A stretch of 64,000 nt of DNA from positions 267,206-331,205 of the forward strand of contig NZ_JAHKPD010000018.1 in the NCBI RefSeq assembly GCF_018860245.1. The letters are read 5' to 3'. The notes below the pieces were generated by a model that saw only the letters and a program-made list of their open reading frames with translations, had not been told where the DNA came from and ran no database searches. Both the position numbers and the translations under genes were made by a program. This DNA comes from Pseudotamlana agarivorans (GTDB taxonomy: Bacteria > Bacteroidota > Bacteroidia > Flavobacteriales > Flavobacteriaceae). The first letter of the stretch is position 1. The number at the start of each line of letters is the position of its first letter. Shown here one piece after another: positions 9,102 through 19,348 of this stretch.

Positions 9102-9626
9102 ATGAAAAAAATGACAATCATTTTTGTGTTACTACTATTAGTTAGCTGTAGTAGTGATAGTGAAAACAATAATTCTACATCAAAGGGAGAAGTTGAATTA
9201 GTAACAGGAATTAATATCAGAAGTTCTGAGTATTCTGAGGTAACTCGATTAGGAAACCCAAATGTTTTTACCAAAAATCAATTTGTTGTTTTTCCAAACC
9301 CTTTAGCTCGGCCTTATTTGAGTGTGAAGTCTTCTGTAAATATTTCTGATGCTTGGGTTATAAGTGCTAATGCAGAAAAAACACAACAACAAGCAGATTT
9401 TAGTTCAATTTTAAACTCAGACTATTACAATGAATCTGAAATCGAATTAAATGCCAAAATGGAATTTATTGATGTGAATTCAACTAATTTAATATTGAAT
9501 TTAGAAAATTTAAGTTCTGGTTATTACAAGGTTTTTGTAAAAATTAATGGAAATTTATATTGGGATAATATTTTCTTGCAAGGAAATGACTTAGATGTTG
9601 ATGATTTAATAAATTATTGGGATTAA
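9102..9626 (+). CDS. Small lipoprotein with a sorting-domain-like beta region, function unknown
   Basis: The 174-residue protein has a lipoprotein signal (VLLLLVSCSSDSENNN, lipidated Cys at 16) followed by a Ser/Asn-rich tether. The mature region contains FVVFPNPLARPYLSVKSS and, near the end, NLSSGYYKVFVKINGNLY. The PNP start and the L.SGYYKV.V strand resemble a T9SS type A C-terminal domain. The usual basic C-terminal tail is missing; the protein ends DDLINYWD. It may be a lipoprotein that has kept the fold for another purpose. It lies after another unknown lipoprotein and before an MFS gene. Confidence 0.7.
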   Translation: MKKMTIIFVLLLLVSCSSDSENNNSTSKGEVELVTGINIRSSEYSEVTRLGNPNVFTKNQFVVFPNPLARPYLSVKSSVNISDAWVISANAEKTQQQADFSSILNSDYYNESEIELNAKMEFIDVNSTNLILNLENLSSGYYKVFVKINGNLYWDNIFLQGNDLDVDDLINYWD

Positions 9627-9722
9627 AAAAAACTTGGGTAAATTGGATAAAATTAAGTGCTGTAAGTATTTATTAAATTAGGTGTCTAATCTAGCTATTA
9701 AATTTATTCATAACCCATTAAT

Positions 9723-10895
9723 TTGAACCACTCCAAAGTCATTTTACCCACCATTGTTTTTTCTCAATTTTGTTGTACCTCCTTGTGGTTTGCTGGAAAT
9801 GGTGTGATAACCGATTTAATTTTTACCTTTCATTTAGAACCGTCTGCATTAGGGCTTTTAACTTCAGCGGTACAATTTGGATTTATAATTGGTACTTTTC
9901 TATTTGCTTTTTTTACCATTACCGATCGGTTTTCTCCTTCAAAAGTCTTTTTTGTGAGTGCGTTTTTAGGAGCATTTTTCAATGGTTTGGTTGTTCTTAA
10001 AGGGCATAGCATTCATACTTTGATATTGCTTAGGTTTTTAACGGGGTTCTTCTTGGCAGGCATTTACCCCGTAGGGATGAAAATAGCTGCAGATTACTAT
10101 CATAAGGGTTTAGGGAAATCTCTTGGCTTTTTAGTAGGAGCCTTGGTTTTGGGAACGGCTTTTCCGCATTTATTAAAAGGTTTTAGTCATTTTTTGGCTT
10201 GGGAAAACATCGTTTATATTACTTCAGCGCTAGCTTTATTAGGAGGTGTTTTAGTTTTAGTTTTTGTTCCTGATGGCCCTTTTAGAAAATCCGCGAAAGC
10301 GATGGATTTATCGGTATTGTATAAAATATTTAGAAATGGTGATTTTCGTTCTGCTGCTTTTGGGTATTTCGGACATATGTGGGAACTTTATGCGTTTTGG
10401 GCTTTTGTACCCTTACTTTTAACTAGCTATGTGAAAACACATCCCAACGCAGAGTTTAATATTTCGGTATTAAGTTTTAGTATTATCGCTCTGGGCGGAA
10501 TCGCTTGCGTGATATCAGGGTATTTATCTGAGAAATTTCAAGCGAAACGTGTCGCTTTAACCGCTTTAATTTTATCTGGAATTTGTTGCATAGCATCGCC
10601 GTTGTTTTTCGGAATCACTTCCGAAGTGGTTTTTATCGTAATTATTGCGTTTTGGGGTATGATGGTAATTGCCGACTCGCCATTGTTTTCAACATTAATT
10701 GCGCAAACGGTGAATCCAGAATTTAAAGGAACAGCCTTAACCATTGTGAATTGTATAGGTTACTGCATCACGATTGTAAGTATTATGCTTTTAAATAAGT
10801 TAAGTACCTATATACCTATGGAATACCTTTTCGTAGTATTGGCTGTTGGCCCACTTTTGGGTGTTACGGCATTATTAAAAGAGCCAAAGGCTTAG
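9723..10895 (+). CDS. MFS transporter
   Basis: The 390-residue hydrophobic protein has about 12 predicted membrane segments and the layout of the major facilitator superfamily. There is a charged cytoplasmic loop between helices 2 and 3 ([12 protein letters not shown]), a long central loop after helix 6 ([16 protein letters not shown]), and a second repeat beginning near residue 210. The best start in frame is TTG at 9723, which gives the N-terminus [16 protein letters not shown]. The substrate is unknown. Its last four bases overlap the end of the convergent ABC ATPase gene. Confidence 0.85.
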   Translation: MNHSKVILPTIVFSQFCCTSLWFAGNGVITDLIFTFHLEPSALGLLTSAVQFGFIIGTFLFAFFTITDRFSPSKVFFVSAFLGAFFNGLVVLKGHSIHTLILLRFLTGFFLAGIYPVGMKIAADYYHKGLGKSLGFLVGALVLGTAFPHLLKGFSHFLAWENIVYITSALALLGGVLVLVFVPDGPFRKSAKAMDLSVLYKIFRNGDFRSAAFGYFGHMWELYAFWAFVPLLLTSYVKTHPNAEFNISVLSFSIIALGGIACVISGYLSEKFQAKRVALTALILSGICCIASPLFFGITSEVVFIVIIAFWGMMVIADSPLFSTLIAQTVNPEFKGTALTIVNCIGYCITIVSIMLLNKLSTYIPMEYLFVVLAVGPLLGVTALLKEPKA

Positions 10896-11554
10896 CTCGT
10901 TATTTTTCCATCTACCATGGTTAATTTTCTATCGGCCATGTTGGCTAAATCTTCATTGTGCGTTACAATTACAAATGTTTGTCCGAATTCATCACGAAGC
11001 TTAAAAAATAAGTTGTGAAGGTTTTCGGCAGATTCACTATCTAAATTCCCAGAAGGTTCATCGGCAAAAATTAAAGCTGGACTATTAATTAAAGCTCTAG
11101 CTACGGCAACACGTTGTTGTTCTCCTCCCGAAAGTTCGTTAGGCTTGTGGTCGTATCTGTGAGATAAGCCTAAAAAGTCAAGGAGTTCTTTTCCGCGTTT
11201 TTCAGCATCAGCTTTATTGGTACCTTTTATAAAAGCTGGTAGACAAACATTTTCTAAAGCCGTAAATTCTGGAAGTAATTGATGAAACTGAAAAATAAAT
11301 CCGATATGCTCGTTTCTAAACTTCGCTAGCGCCTTATCTTTTAAATCATTGATTTTAGTTTTATTGATACGTAAATCAAAAGGTTTGCGCGAAGAAGCAC
11401 GATCTAAAGTGCCTAGAATTTGTAACAACGTCGTTTTTCCAGCACCAGAAGCACCAACAATAGAGACCACTTCTCCTTTTTTAATATGGATATCTACGCC
11501 TTTTAAAACTTGTAAATCGTCGTAAAATTTATGAATGTTTTTTGCTTGAATCAT
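10892..11554 (-). CDS. ABC transporter ATP-binding protein, LolD/MacB type
   Basis: The 220-residue ATPase has Walker [12 protein letters not shown], a Q-loop in [18 protein letters not shown], the signature [15 protein letters not shown] and Walker B LIFADEP, followed by the H-loop IVTHNED. Length and the [11 protein letters not shown] segment fit the LolD/FtsE/MacB subfamily, whose members power lipoprotein release or mechanotransmission rather than solute import. No partner permease is adjacent, so it must pair with one encoded elsewhere. The assignment to LolD rather than a MacB-type ATPase is tentative. Confidence 0.88.
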   Translation of the reverse strand: MIQAKNIHKFYDDLQVLKGVDIHIKKGEVVSIVGASGAGKTTLLQILGTLDRASSRKPFDLRINKTKINDLKDKALAKFRNEHIGFIFQFHQLLPEFTALENVCLPAFIKGTNKADAEKRGKELLDFLGLSHRYDHKPNELSGGEQQRVAVARALINSPALIFADEPSGNLDSESAENLHNLFFKLRDEFGQTFVIVTHNEDLANMADRKLTMVDGKITS

Positions 11555-11757
11555 CTATAAGAAATAATAGGGGTGAATTTACTACTTTAAAGCGTTATGG
11601 ACAATTAAGTTTACTTTTTTTGTGTTATCTGTTTTTAGGGGTATATTTATAGAGGAGTTAAAAATTAAAAATTAAAAATGGTCAACTCTATTTAGGGAGG
11701 TTCAGTTAATAATGTTTAACAAGAAATTTATTTTATTTAAAAAACAATGTCAACTTT

Positions 11758-11820
11758 CAATAACCAATAACCAATAACCAATAACCAATAACCAATAACC
11801 AACAACCAACAACCAATAAC
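11758..11820. repeat. Heptamer array, nine CAAYAAC units, upstream of folE
   Basis: Nine exact seven-base units run without interruption: six CAATAAC, two CAACAAC, then one CAATAAC. A further pair of TCAATAG-like units sits at about 12014-12028, just before the folE start. The stretch 11555-11757 otherwise holds only AT-rich sequence with TTAAAAA repeats near 11659-11680 and no coding region. Confidence 0.95.
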
Positions 11821-11872
11821 TATTTATGGAATATTTTTTACCCATTTTTAATGGAAAATAGCAATTTTAGGA

Positions 11873-12001
11873 ATGATTATCTTAAGAAAAGATATAAATA
11901 AACCCGTGAAAATATTAGTGACAAGCATTGTTGTACTTTCTACTATTTGCCTTGTTGGATATTTTCTAGGAAAATCCATGTTTTATATATCCAACCAATA
12001 A
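11873..12001 (+). CDS. Putative 42-residue single-pass membrane protein
   Basis: An ATG at 11873 opens a 42-codon frame that ends at TAA 11999-12001. The product has a charged N-terminus (MIILRKDINKPVK), one hydrophobic stretch of about 20 residues (ILVTSIVVLSTICLVGYFLG) and a short polar tail. The inside-positive layout fits a small N-in membrane protein. It sits 35 bases before folE on the same strand, so they may share a transcript. No family is recognised, and a chance frame in AT-rich DNA remains possible. Confidence 0.5.
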   Translation: MIILRKDINKPVKILVTSIVVLSTICLVGYFLGKSMFYISNQ

Positions 12002-12036
12002 TAAATAATAATTAATCAATAGTCAATATTTAATAT

Positions 12037-12624
12037 ATGGCCTACAAAAGTTTTGAAGAATATAATGATGAAGTAACCGGCGACGTTACCAATCGATATA
12101 AGCATATAATTGAAGATTTAGGAGAAGATACTCAGCGTGAAGGTTTACTTAAAACCCCCGAACGCGCGGCCAAGGCGATGCAATTTTTAACTCAGGGTTA
12201 CGAGCAAGATCCCGTTGAAATTTTAAAAGGCGCTATGTTTAAGGAATCTTATAATGAAATGGTTATTGTAAAGGATATTGAATTGTATTCTTTATGTGAG
12301 CACCATATTCTACCTTTTTTTGGGAAGGCTCATATTGCTTATATTCCAAACGGACAAATAGTTGGACTAAGTAAACTACCTCGAATAGTAGATGTCTTTG
12401 CAAGACGTTTACAAGTACAGGAGCGGTTAACTAAACAGATTTTAGACTGTATAAACGATACCTTAAAACCGCAAGGTGTTGCTGTGGTAATTGAGGCTTC
12501 ACATATGTGTATGATGATGCGTGGTGTACAGAAACAAAACTCGGTAACCACAACTTCTGGATTTAGAGGGCAGTTTGAAAAAAATGAAACCAGAAACGAA
12601 TTTTTGAAATTAATCGGGAAATAA
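12037..12624 (+). CDS. folE: GTP cyclohydrolase I
   Basis: The 195-residue protein shows the full type I GTP cyclohydrolase signature: [15 protein letters not shown] with the zinc Cys and His, [30 protein letters not shown] and the second zinc Cys in [13 protein letters not shown]. It opens the GTP ring to make dihydroneopterin triphosphate, the first step to tetrahydrofolate and other pterins. Length is normal for a bacterial FolE homodecamer subunit. A small possible membrane protein gene precedes it and another membrane protein gene follows 47 bases later; neither has an obvious link to folate. Confidence 0.96.
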   Translation: MAYKSFEEYNDEVTGDVTNRYKHIIEDLGEDTQREGLLKTPERAAKAMQFLTQGYEQDPVEILKGAMFKESYNEMVIVKDIELYSLCEHHILPFFGKAHIAYIPNGQIVGLSKLPRIVDVFARRLQVQERLTKQILDCINDTLKPQGVAVVIEASHMCMMMRGVQKQNSVTTTSGFRGQFEKNETRNEFLKLIGK

Positions 12625-12671
12625 AATTGGAATATTTCTTGTTTAAAGCTTAGTAAAAATAATAGTTGTTA

Positions 12672-12941
12672 ATGAATAAAAATAAAAAACTCATTTTAGG
12701 GATTGTGTTTGACGCCATTGGTTGCCTCTCATACTTTTTCCCTGGTATCGGTGAGTTATCAGATATAGTTTGGGCACCAGTTTCGGGTTGGCTCATGACT
12801 AAAATGTACAAAGGAAAAGCGGGTCGTGTAGCTGGAGTTGTGGCATTTGTTGAAGAAATTATGCCTGGATTAGACTTTATGCCAACTTTTACATTAATGT
12901 GGTTTTATACCTATGTTTTTAAAAAAGATAAAAAAGGCTAA
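12672..12941 (+). CDS. Small two-helix membrane protein, unknown function
   Basis: From the ATG at 12672 the product is 89 residues. A TTG two codons upstream is less likely. It has a hydrophobic N-terminal segment (LILGIVFDAIGCLSYFF), a short loop with WAPVSGWLMTKMYKG, and a second hydrophobic region ending in a lysine-rich tail (VFKKDKKG). The pattern of acidic and proline residues within the helices (IVFDAIG, PGIGELSDIVWAP) is seen in a conserved small inner-membrane family of Bacteroidota with no assigned role. It follows folE on the same strand. Confidence 0.75.
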   Translation: MNKNKKLILGIVFDAIGCLSYFFPGIGELSDIVWAPVSGWLMTKMYKGKAGRVAGVVAFVEEIMPGLDFMPTFTLMWFYTYVFKKDKKG

Positions 12942-13119
12942 TTTATATGAATGTATGGCTTATTCTTTTTGAGTTTTTTTCCTTTATGAAATGTTGTAAT
13001 TCATAGTAACTATATAGGTTTAATATTATTAAGGATCTAGATTTTATAAGAGTTATCGCTATAAATTCACTCCTGAAATATTGTTTGCAATAACCGCGGA
13101 AATAACTATTAAAATTTCG

Positions 13120-13127
13120 TAAATTTG
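13120..13127 (+). promoter_or_regulatory. Candidate -7 box (TAAATTTG) for pyrG
   Basis: TAAATTTG matches TAnnTTTG and lies 20 bases before the pyrG ATG, giving a very short leader. No TTTG is found at the usual -33 distance. Confidence 0.5.
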
Positions 13128-13138
13128 CCTGCGTTTAA

Positions 13139-14788
<1,650 letters not shown>

Positions 14789-14904
14789 AATTGGATAGTT
14801 TATTGATAACCAATTAAAGATTATAACAAATACTTCGTCATTTTAATTATAGATAAACTCTTATTTATTTCTGTTAAAACGATTAAAATGACACTAATTA
14901 AAAT

Positions 14905-16800
14905 ATGGAAGAAAAAAAATTAGATCTTAATTCGATAATAGGTTTTGTACTTATATTCGGTATCCTGGGTTACATGTTATGGCAAAATCAGCCAACACCA
15001 GAGGAAATTGAAGCCCAAAAGAAAGCTAAAGAAGAATACGTAGCATCAGAGCAAAAAGCTAAAACAGATCAAGAAACAGCGGTAACCACTGCTTCAGATT
15101 ATGTTGCGGGTGCTGGTGTAGATTCCTTACAGCAAATTGAATTAAAGAATAAATTAGGTGCTTTTGCTTATTCGGCGATGCAATCTAAAGGTGGAGAAAC
15201 TACGGTTGAAAGTGATTTATTTGAATTGAAATTCGACAGTAAAGGTGGGTATCTTTCAGAAGTGCGCCTAAAGCAATTTGTAGATTACGATTCGCTTCCT
15301 ATTTATTTACTTCAAGATAAAAACGCATCGTTCAATATTAATTTTGGTACTACAGATAGTCGCATCTTAAACACAAAAGATTTGCCATTTGTTCCCGAAG
15401 TGACTAAAAACGGTGATGTAACTGTGGTTTCTATGAAACTTAAAGTTTCTGAAAGTAAGTTTTTAGAATACCGATACGAAATTAAAGAAGGAGATTACAT
15501 GATCGATTTTTCGGTACGTTCGCAAGGATTAGGTAGTGTTATCAATAGTTCTTCTGAAATTAATTTAGATTGGAAAATTAAAGGATTCCGCCATGCGAAG
15601 AGTATCACTTATGAAAATAGATATACCGATGTGCATTATGAATATGAAGGCGGTAAAGCTAACTATACAGGGGCTAGAGATGCCGATAAGGATATAGAAG
15701 ATGCAACTTGGATTGGCTTCAAGCAACATTTCTTTTCTTCGGTTTTATTAAATGAAAAAGGCTTTAAGACAGCAAATATTAAAACGGTTAACCTTGTTGA
15801 TGATGAGGTTGTAGATACCGTTTACACCAAAGATTTTGCAGCTAAAATGCCTTTAGTTTTACAAGGTGGTGAAATTAACGAATCGATGGATTGGTATTTC
15901 GGTCCGAATGATTTTGATATCTTAAATGCTTACGATAGAAACCTTGATGAATTAGTGCCTTTTGGTTGGGGGATTTTCGGTTGGATAAACCGTTATATTT
16001 TCATGCCGTTGTTTGGTTTCCTTGGAGGATTTATGCCTTATGGAATTGCTATTGTGGTGATGACGATCATGGTGAAAATATTATTGTCTTTCGTGCAATA
16101 CAAACAATTCTTATCTCAGGCTAAGATGAAAATTTTAAAGCCTGAATTGGATGAGATTCGTGAAAAGCACAAGAACAATAAAATGAAAGCGCAACAGGAA
16201 ACAATGGCCTTACAAAATAAGGCAGGAGCTAGTCCAATGGCGGGTTGTTTACCAGCTTTGGTGCAATTACCTGTATTCTACGCCTTATTTCAGTTTTTCC
16301 CATCGGCTTTCGATTTGAGACAAAAACCTTTCCTTTGGGTAGACGATTTATCATCTTATGATGTTATTGCAGAATTACCTTTTAATATTCCTTTTTATGG
16401 TAGTCACGTAAGTTTGTTTCCCATTTTAGCGTCTATTGCTATTTTCTTTTACATGCGTTTAACAACAGGGCAGAATATGCAAGCGGCTCAACCACAGCAA
16501 GAAGGTATGCCTGATATGGCTAAGATGATGAAATACATGATGTATTTCTCACCTATCATGATGTTATTTTTCTTTAATAATTACGCCTCTGGTTTAAGTT
16601 TGTATTACTTTATTTCAAACTTAATTAGTATCGGTATTATCTTAGTGATAAAGAATTTTATTCTTGATGAAGATAAAATTCATGCACAGATTCAAGAGAA
16701 TAAGAAAAAGCCTAAGAAACAAAACCGTTTCCAAAAGAAAATGGCTGATATGATGGAGCAGGCTGAAGCCCAACAAAAAGCTCAGAAAAAAGGTAAATAA
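14905..16800 (+). CDS. yidC: Membrane protein insertase YidC
   Basis: The 631-residue protein has an N-terminal anchor (IIGFVLIFGILGYMLW), a large periplasmic domain (residues about 90-350) and the conserved insertase core with five transmembrane helices. Core motifs include FMPYGIAIVVMTIMVKI, KQFLSQAKMKILKPELDEI, the helix with GCLPALVQLPVFYALF, and a late helix with NNYASGLSLYYF. The C-terminal tail is long, lysine/glutamine-rich and basic, which helps bind ribosomes in the absence of SRP receptors elsewhere. It inserts and folds inner-membrane proteins, alone or with SecYEG. It follows pyrG and is followed by a dyad element. Confidence 0.97.
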   Translation: MEEKKLDLNSIIGFVLIFGILGYMLWQNQPTPEEIEAQKKAKEEYVASEQKAKTDQETAVTTASDYVAGAGVDSLQQIELKNKLGAFAYSAMQSKGGETTVESDLFELKFDSKGGYLSEVRLKQFVDYDSLPIYLLQDKNASFNINFGTTDSRILNTKDLPFVPEVTKNGDVTVVSMKLKVSESKFLEYRYEIKEGDYMIDFSVRSQGLGSVINSSSEINLDWKIKGFRHAKSITYENRYTDVHYEYEGGKANYTGARDADKDIEDATWIGFKQHFFSSVLLNEKGFKTANIKTVNLVDDEVVDTVYTKDFAAKMPLVLQGGEINESMDWYFGPNDFDILNAYDRNLDELVPFGWGIFGWINRYIFMPLFGFLGGFMPYGIAIVVMTIMVKILLSFVQYKQFLSQAKMKILKPELDEIREKHKNNKMKAQQETMALQNKAGASPMAGCLPALVQLPVFYALFQFFPSAFDLRQKPFLWVDDLSSYDVIAELPFNIPFYGSHVSLFPILASIAIFFYMRLTTGQNMQAAQPQQEGMPDMAKMMKYMMYFSPIMMLFFFNNYASGLSLYYFISNLISIGIILVIKNFILDEDKIHAQIQENKKKPKKQNRFQKKMADMMEQAEAQQKAQKKGK

Positions 16801-16821
16801 TACCATTTGATATATTTTTAA

Positions 16822-16899
16822 GGAGGCTGTCCAAAAAGTATTAAAGTGCGTCATTCTGCAAGTTCAGGTTGACAAAACTTTACTTTTTAGACAGCCTCT
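16822..16899. repeat. Long imperfect inverted repeat after yidC
   Basis: GAGGCTGTCCAAAAAGTA on the left arm pairs with TACTTTTTAGACAGCCTC on the right arm, with one mismatched position. The loop of about 40 bases contains TCATTCTGCAAGTTCAGG, which resembles the TCATTC/TTCAGG words at 49646-49760. It may act as a yidC terminator because TTATTTTG follows, but its length and shared words point to a dispersed element. Confidence 0.75.
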
Positions 16900-16977
16900 T
16901 ATTTTGTTATAAGAATTAACGTGATCATCCGTTAGTAATGTATAATTTCCGCGAAAGCGTTATAAATAATTTAAATT

Positions 16978-17682
16978 ATGAAAAGGATATTGAGCTTATT
17001 GATTGTCTTATTTATAAGTCATCATGTTTTTGCGCAGGGCATTAATCAATTTGATGCAGAAGGTAAGCGCAACGGTGTTTGGAAAAAGTATTTTGAAGAC
17101 ACGAAAATCTTAAGGTATGAAGGTCAATTTAAACACGGGAAAGAAGTTGGCTTGTTTAAGTTTTATAAAAAATACAAGAAGAAAGCTGTATTATCGGCAA
17201 CAAAATTATTTAATGATACGACACATAGCGCCGAGGTTAAGTTTTTAGCATCCAATGGAAAAGTAATTAGTGAAGGCCAAATGAATGGTAAATTACATAT
17301 TGGAACTTGGAAATACTATCAGAAAAATTCAAAAAAGATATTAACTGTTGAAACTTATAATAGTAATGGAGAACTAATAGGTGAACGTTTGGTGTATTAT
17401 CCGAATGGCGCTGTTGCGGAAAAAAAACAATACAGCAATGGTAAGTTAGAAGGTAAAGCATACTCTTATACAGATCGCAATAAGGTGCTCACCGAAAGCA
17501 CCTATGAAAATGATGAACTTCATGGGGTTTCTAAATCCTATAACCCCAAAGGACAATTAGTATCGGAAGGCGTGTTTAAAAGAGGCAAGAAAACAGGGGT
17601 ATGGAAGTTCTATAAAAACGGGGCATTGGTTAAGGAAAAGAACTTTTCATATACAGCTAAACGCACAAAAAAAACTCCTTAA
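16978..17682 (+). CDS. Exported MORN-like repeat protein (YwqK-like)
   Basis: The 234-residue protein has a signal peptide (MKRILSLLIVLFISHHVFAQ) followed by about eight repeats of the type G.W..Y...G.L..E..Y.NG. Examples are NGVWKKYFEDTKILRYEGQF, LHIGTWKYYQKNS, GAVAEKKQYSNGKLEG and KTGVWKFYKNGALV. These are MORN-type or YwqK-type repeats, which form extended beta-hairpin stacks. Some YwqK relatives are annotated as toxin-antitoxin antitoxins, but nothing nearby supports that here. The likely role is in the periplasm or outer membrane. Transcription probably stops at the terminator just downstream. Confidence 0.8.
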   Translation: MKRILSLLIVLFISHHVFAQGINQFDAEGKRNGVWKKYFEDTKILRYEGQFKHGKEVGLFKFYKKYKKKAVLSATKLFNDTTHSAEVKFLASNGKVISEGQMNGKLHIGTWKYYQKNSKKILTVETYNSNGELIGERLVYYPNGAVAEKKQYSNGKLEGKAYSYTDRNKVLTESTYENDELHGVSKSYNPKGQLVSEGVFKRGKKTGVWKFYKNGALVKEKNFSYTAKRTKKTP

Positions 17683-17705
17683 TTATAAGGAGTTCTCTTT
17701 TTTTA
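17668..17705 (+). terminator. Rho-independent terminator after the MORN-like gene
   Basis: AACTCCTT / AAGGAGTT pair around a short AATTAT loop at 17673-17694, with an A-run before and TCTCTTTTTTT after. The stem overlaps the last codons and stop of the MORN-like gene. Confidence 0.85.
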
Positions 17706-17745
17706 TAGACAATAATCCGAGGAAGGAAAGAGTGAATATTGTCTA
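17706..17745. promoter_or_regulatory. Inverted repeat TAGACAATA-N22-TATTGTCTA in the gap before mnmA
   Basis: A perfect nine-base dyad flanks a GA-rich 22-base centre. It lies in the 450-base gap between the MORN-like gene and mnmA. The rest of that gap (17746-18109) has ACTA/ACTAAC repeats near 17750-17778, then AT-rich sequence with no coding potential. The half-site TAGACAA recurs before meaB at 25273-25290. Confidence 0.55.
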
Positions 17746-18109
17746 CAAACTAACAAACCAAAACTAACTAACTAACTTTTCTTTTTCAAAAGAGATGCGT
17801 TTTACCACCTCTTGTATTATTTCAAAACTACTCACATAATTTTTGGTGAGCTTATTTGTTTTATTTTAAACGACTCATGTTAAATCTGCATCTTTAGTAA
17901 ATATAATAAATTTGTAAGAAATAACACTCAAAAATTAAATTTATTTTGTTGGTGTAGTTCTAATATTACTATTGATGTCGTATAAATATATCAATTAATA
18001 TATGAAATAACAACTTTATTAGTGATTTATTTATTAAAATGTTAAAATATTGTTGATTTTATTGTGTTTGAGATAATCGTTTGGTAGATGTAAATCTTGT
18101 AATTATATG

Positions 18110-18117
18110 TATCTTTG
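18110..18117 (+). promoter_or_regulatory. -7 box (TATCTTTG) for mnmA
   Basis: TATCTTTG matches TAnnTTTG and lies 18 bases before the mnmA ATG at 18136. It overlaps codons of a longer possible N-terminus opening at 18115, which argues for the ATG at 18136 as the real start. Confidence 0.55.
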
Positions 18118-18135
18118 TGCCCTAATTTTTTAAGT

Positions 18136-19323
18136 ATGAAACGAGTAATTATTGGCCTTTCTGGCGGCGTAGATTCTAGTGTAGCGGCATACTTGCTAAA
18201 GGAGCAGGGCTATGAAGTTATTGGTTTGTTTATGAAAAACTGGCACGACGATTCGGTTACGATTTCTAATGAATGTCCGTGGTTAGATGATAGTAATGAT
18301 GCGATGTTGGTCGCAGAAAAATTAGGTATTCCATTTCAAACGGTCGATTTAAGCGAGCAGTATAAAGAACGTATTGTTGATTACATGTTTAATGAATACG
18401 AAAAAGGTAGAACACCAAATCCAGATGTTTTATGTAATCGTGAAATTAAGTTTGATGTGTTCATGAAAATTGCCTTAGATTTAGGTGCAGATTATGTTGC
18501 AACGGGGCATTATTGTAGAAAGGGAACCATTCAGAAGGATGGTGAAGCTATTTACCAGTTACTGGCAGGTGTAGATGGTAATAAAGATCAGTCGTACTTT
18601 TTATGTCAGTTATCACAAGCGCAATTAGCAAAATCATTATTTCCTATTGGAGAGCTCACAAAACCTGAGGTTCGTGAAATTGCAACAAAATTAGATTTAG
18701 TAACGGCCGATAAAAAAGATTCTCAAGGACTTTGTTTCATAGGGAAAGTAAAGCTTCCAGATTTTCTTCAACAACAATTAAAACCTAAAGAAGGAGTAAT
18801 TGTTGAAGTACCTAGCGACCAGACAGTTTATGATAGTGAGGAACCAGCATTCAATTCCGTAGAAGAAAAATTAGCCTATTTATCTCGTAAAATTAACTAT
18901 ACGGTTGATTTAGGAAAAATAGTTGGTAAACATCAAGGGGCTCATTATTTTACAAAAGGACAACGTAAAGGTTTAGGTGTTGGCGGTACTGTAGAACCTT
19001 TATTTGTTATTGATACCAATGTTGAAGAAAACGTCATTTATACAGGTCAAGGGAAGGAACACCCAGGTTTATACAAAAAAGCGCTTTTTGTGAGTCAAGA
19101 AGAATTACATTGGGTACGTGAAGATTTGGCTTTAAACACTGGAGAAACCATGGAAGTTCAAGCTAGAATTCGTTACAGACAGGCCTTAGAACCAGCAACA
19201 CTATATAAAGTAGAAAATGGCATGTATGTGTCTTTTGAAAACTTTCAATCGGCGATTACTGAAGGGCAATTTGTGGCATGGTACCTCGAGGACGAACTTA
19301 TTGGTTCGGGAGTAATTTCGTAA
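18136..19323 (+). CDS. mnmA: tRNA-specific 2-thiouridylase MnmA
   Basis: From ATG 18136 the product is 395 residues and starts [15 protein letters not shown], the PP-loop that adenylates U34 of tRNA. The two catalytic cysteines are visible: Cys100 in [12 protein letters not shown] and Cys200 in [23 protein letters not shown] and the C-terminal beta domain are also present. With sulfur relayed from a cysteine desulfurase, MnmA makes s2U34 in tRNA for Lys, Glu and Gln. A start seven codons upstream would overlap the -7 box. A T9SS subtilase gene follows on the same strand. Confidence 0.96.
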   Translation: MKRVIIGLSGGVDSSVAAYLLKEQGYEVIGLFMKNWHDDSVTISNECPWLDDSNDAMLVAEKLGIPFQTVDLSEQYKERIVDYMFNEYEKGRTPNPDVLCNREIKFDVFMKIALDLGADYVATGHYCRKGTIQKDGEAIYQLLAGVDGNKDQSYFLCQLSQAQLAKSLFPIGELTKPEVREIATKLDLVTADKKDSQGLCFIGKVKLPDFLQQQLKPKEGVIVEVPSDQTVYDSEEPAFNSVEEKLAYLSRKINYTVDLGKIVGKHQGAHYFTKGQRKGLGVGGTVEPLFVIDTNVEENVIYTGQGKEHPGLYKKALFVSQEELHWVREDLALNTGETMEVQARIRYRQALEPATLYKVENGMYVSFENFQSAITEGQFVAWYLEDELIGSGVIS

Positions 19324-19348
19324 TTTAGCATCACCTAATCTTTTGACT

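Noticed and set aside
16978-17682. Toxin-antitoxin module around the YwqK-like protein
   Set aside because: No small toxin gene is adjacent, and the protein has a signal peptide, so an export role fits better.
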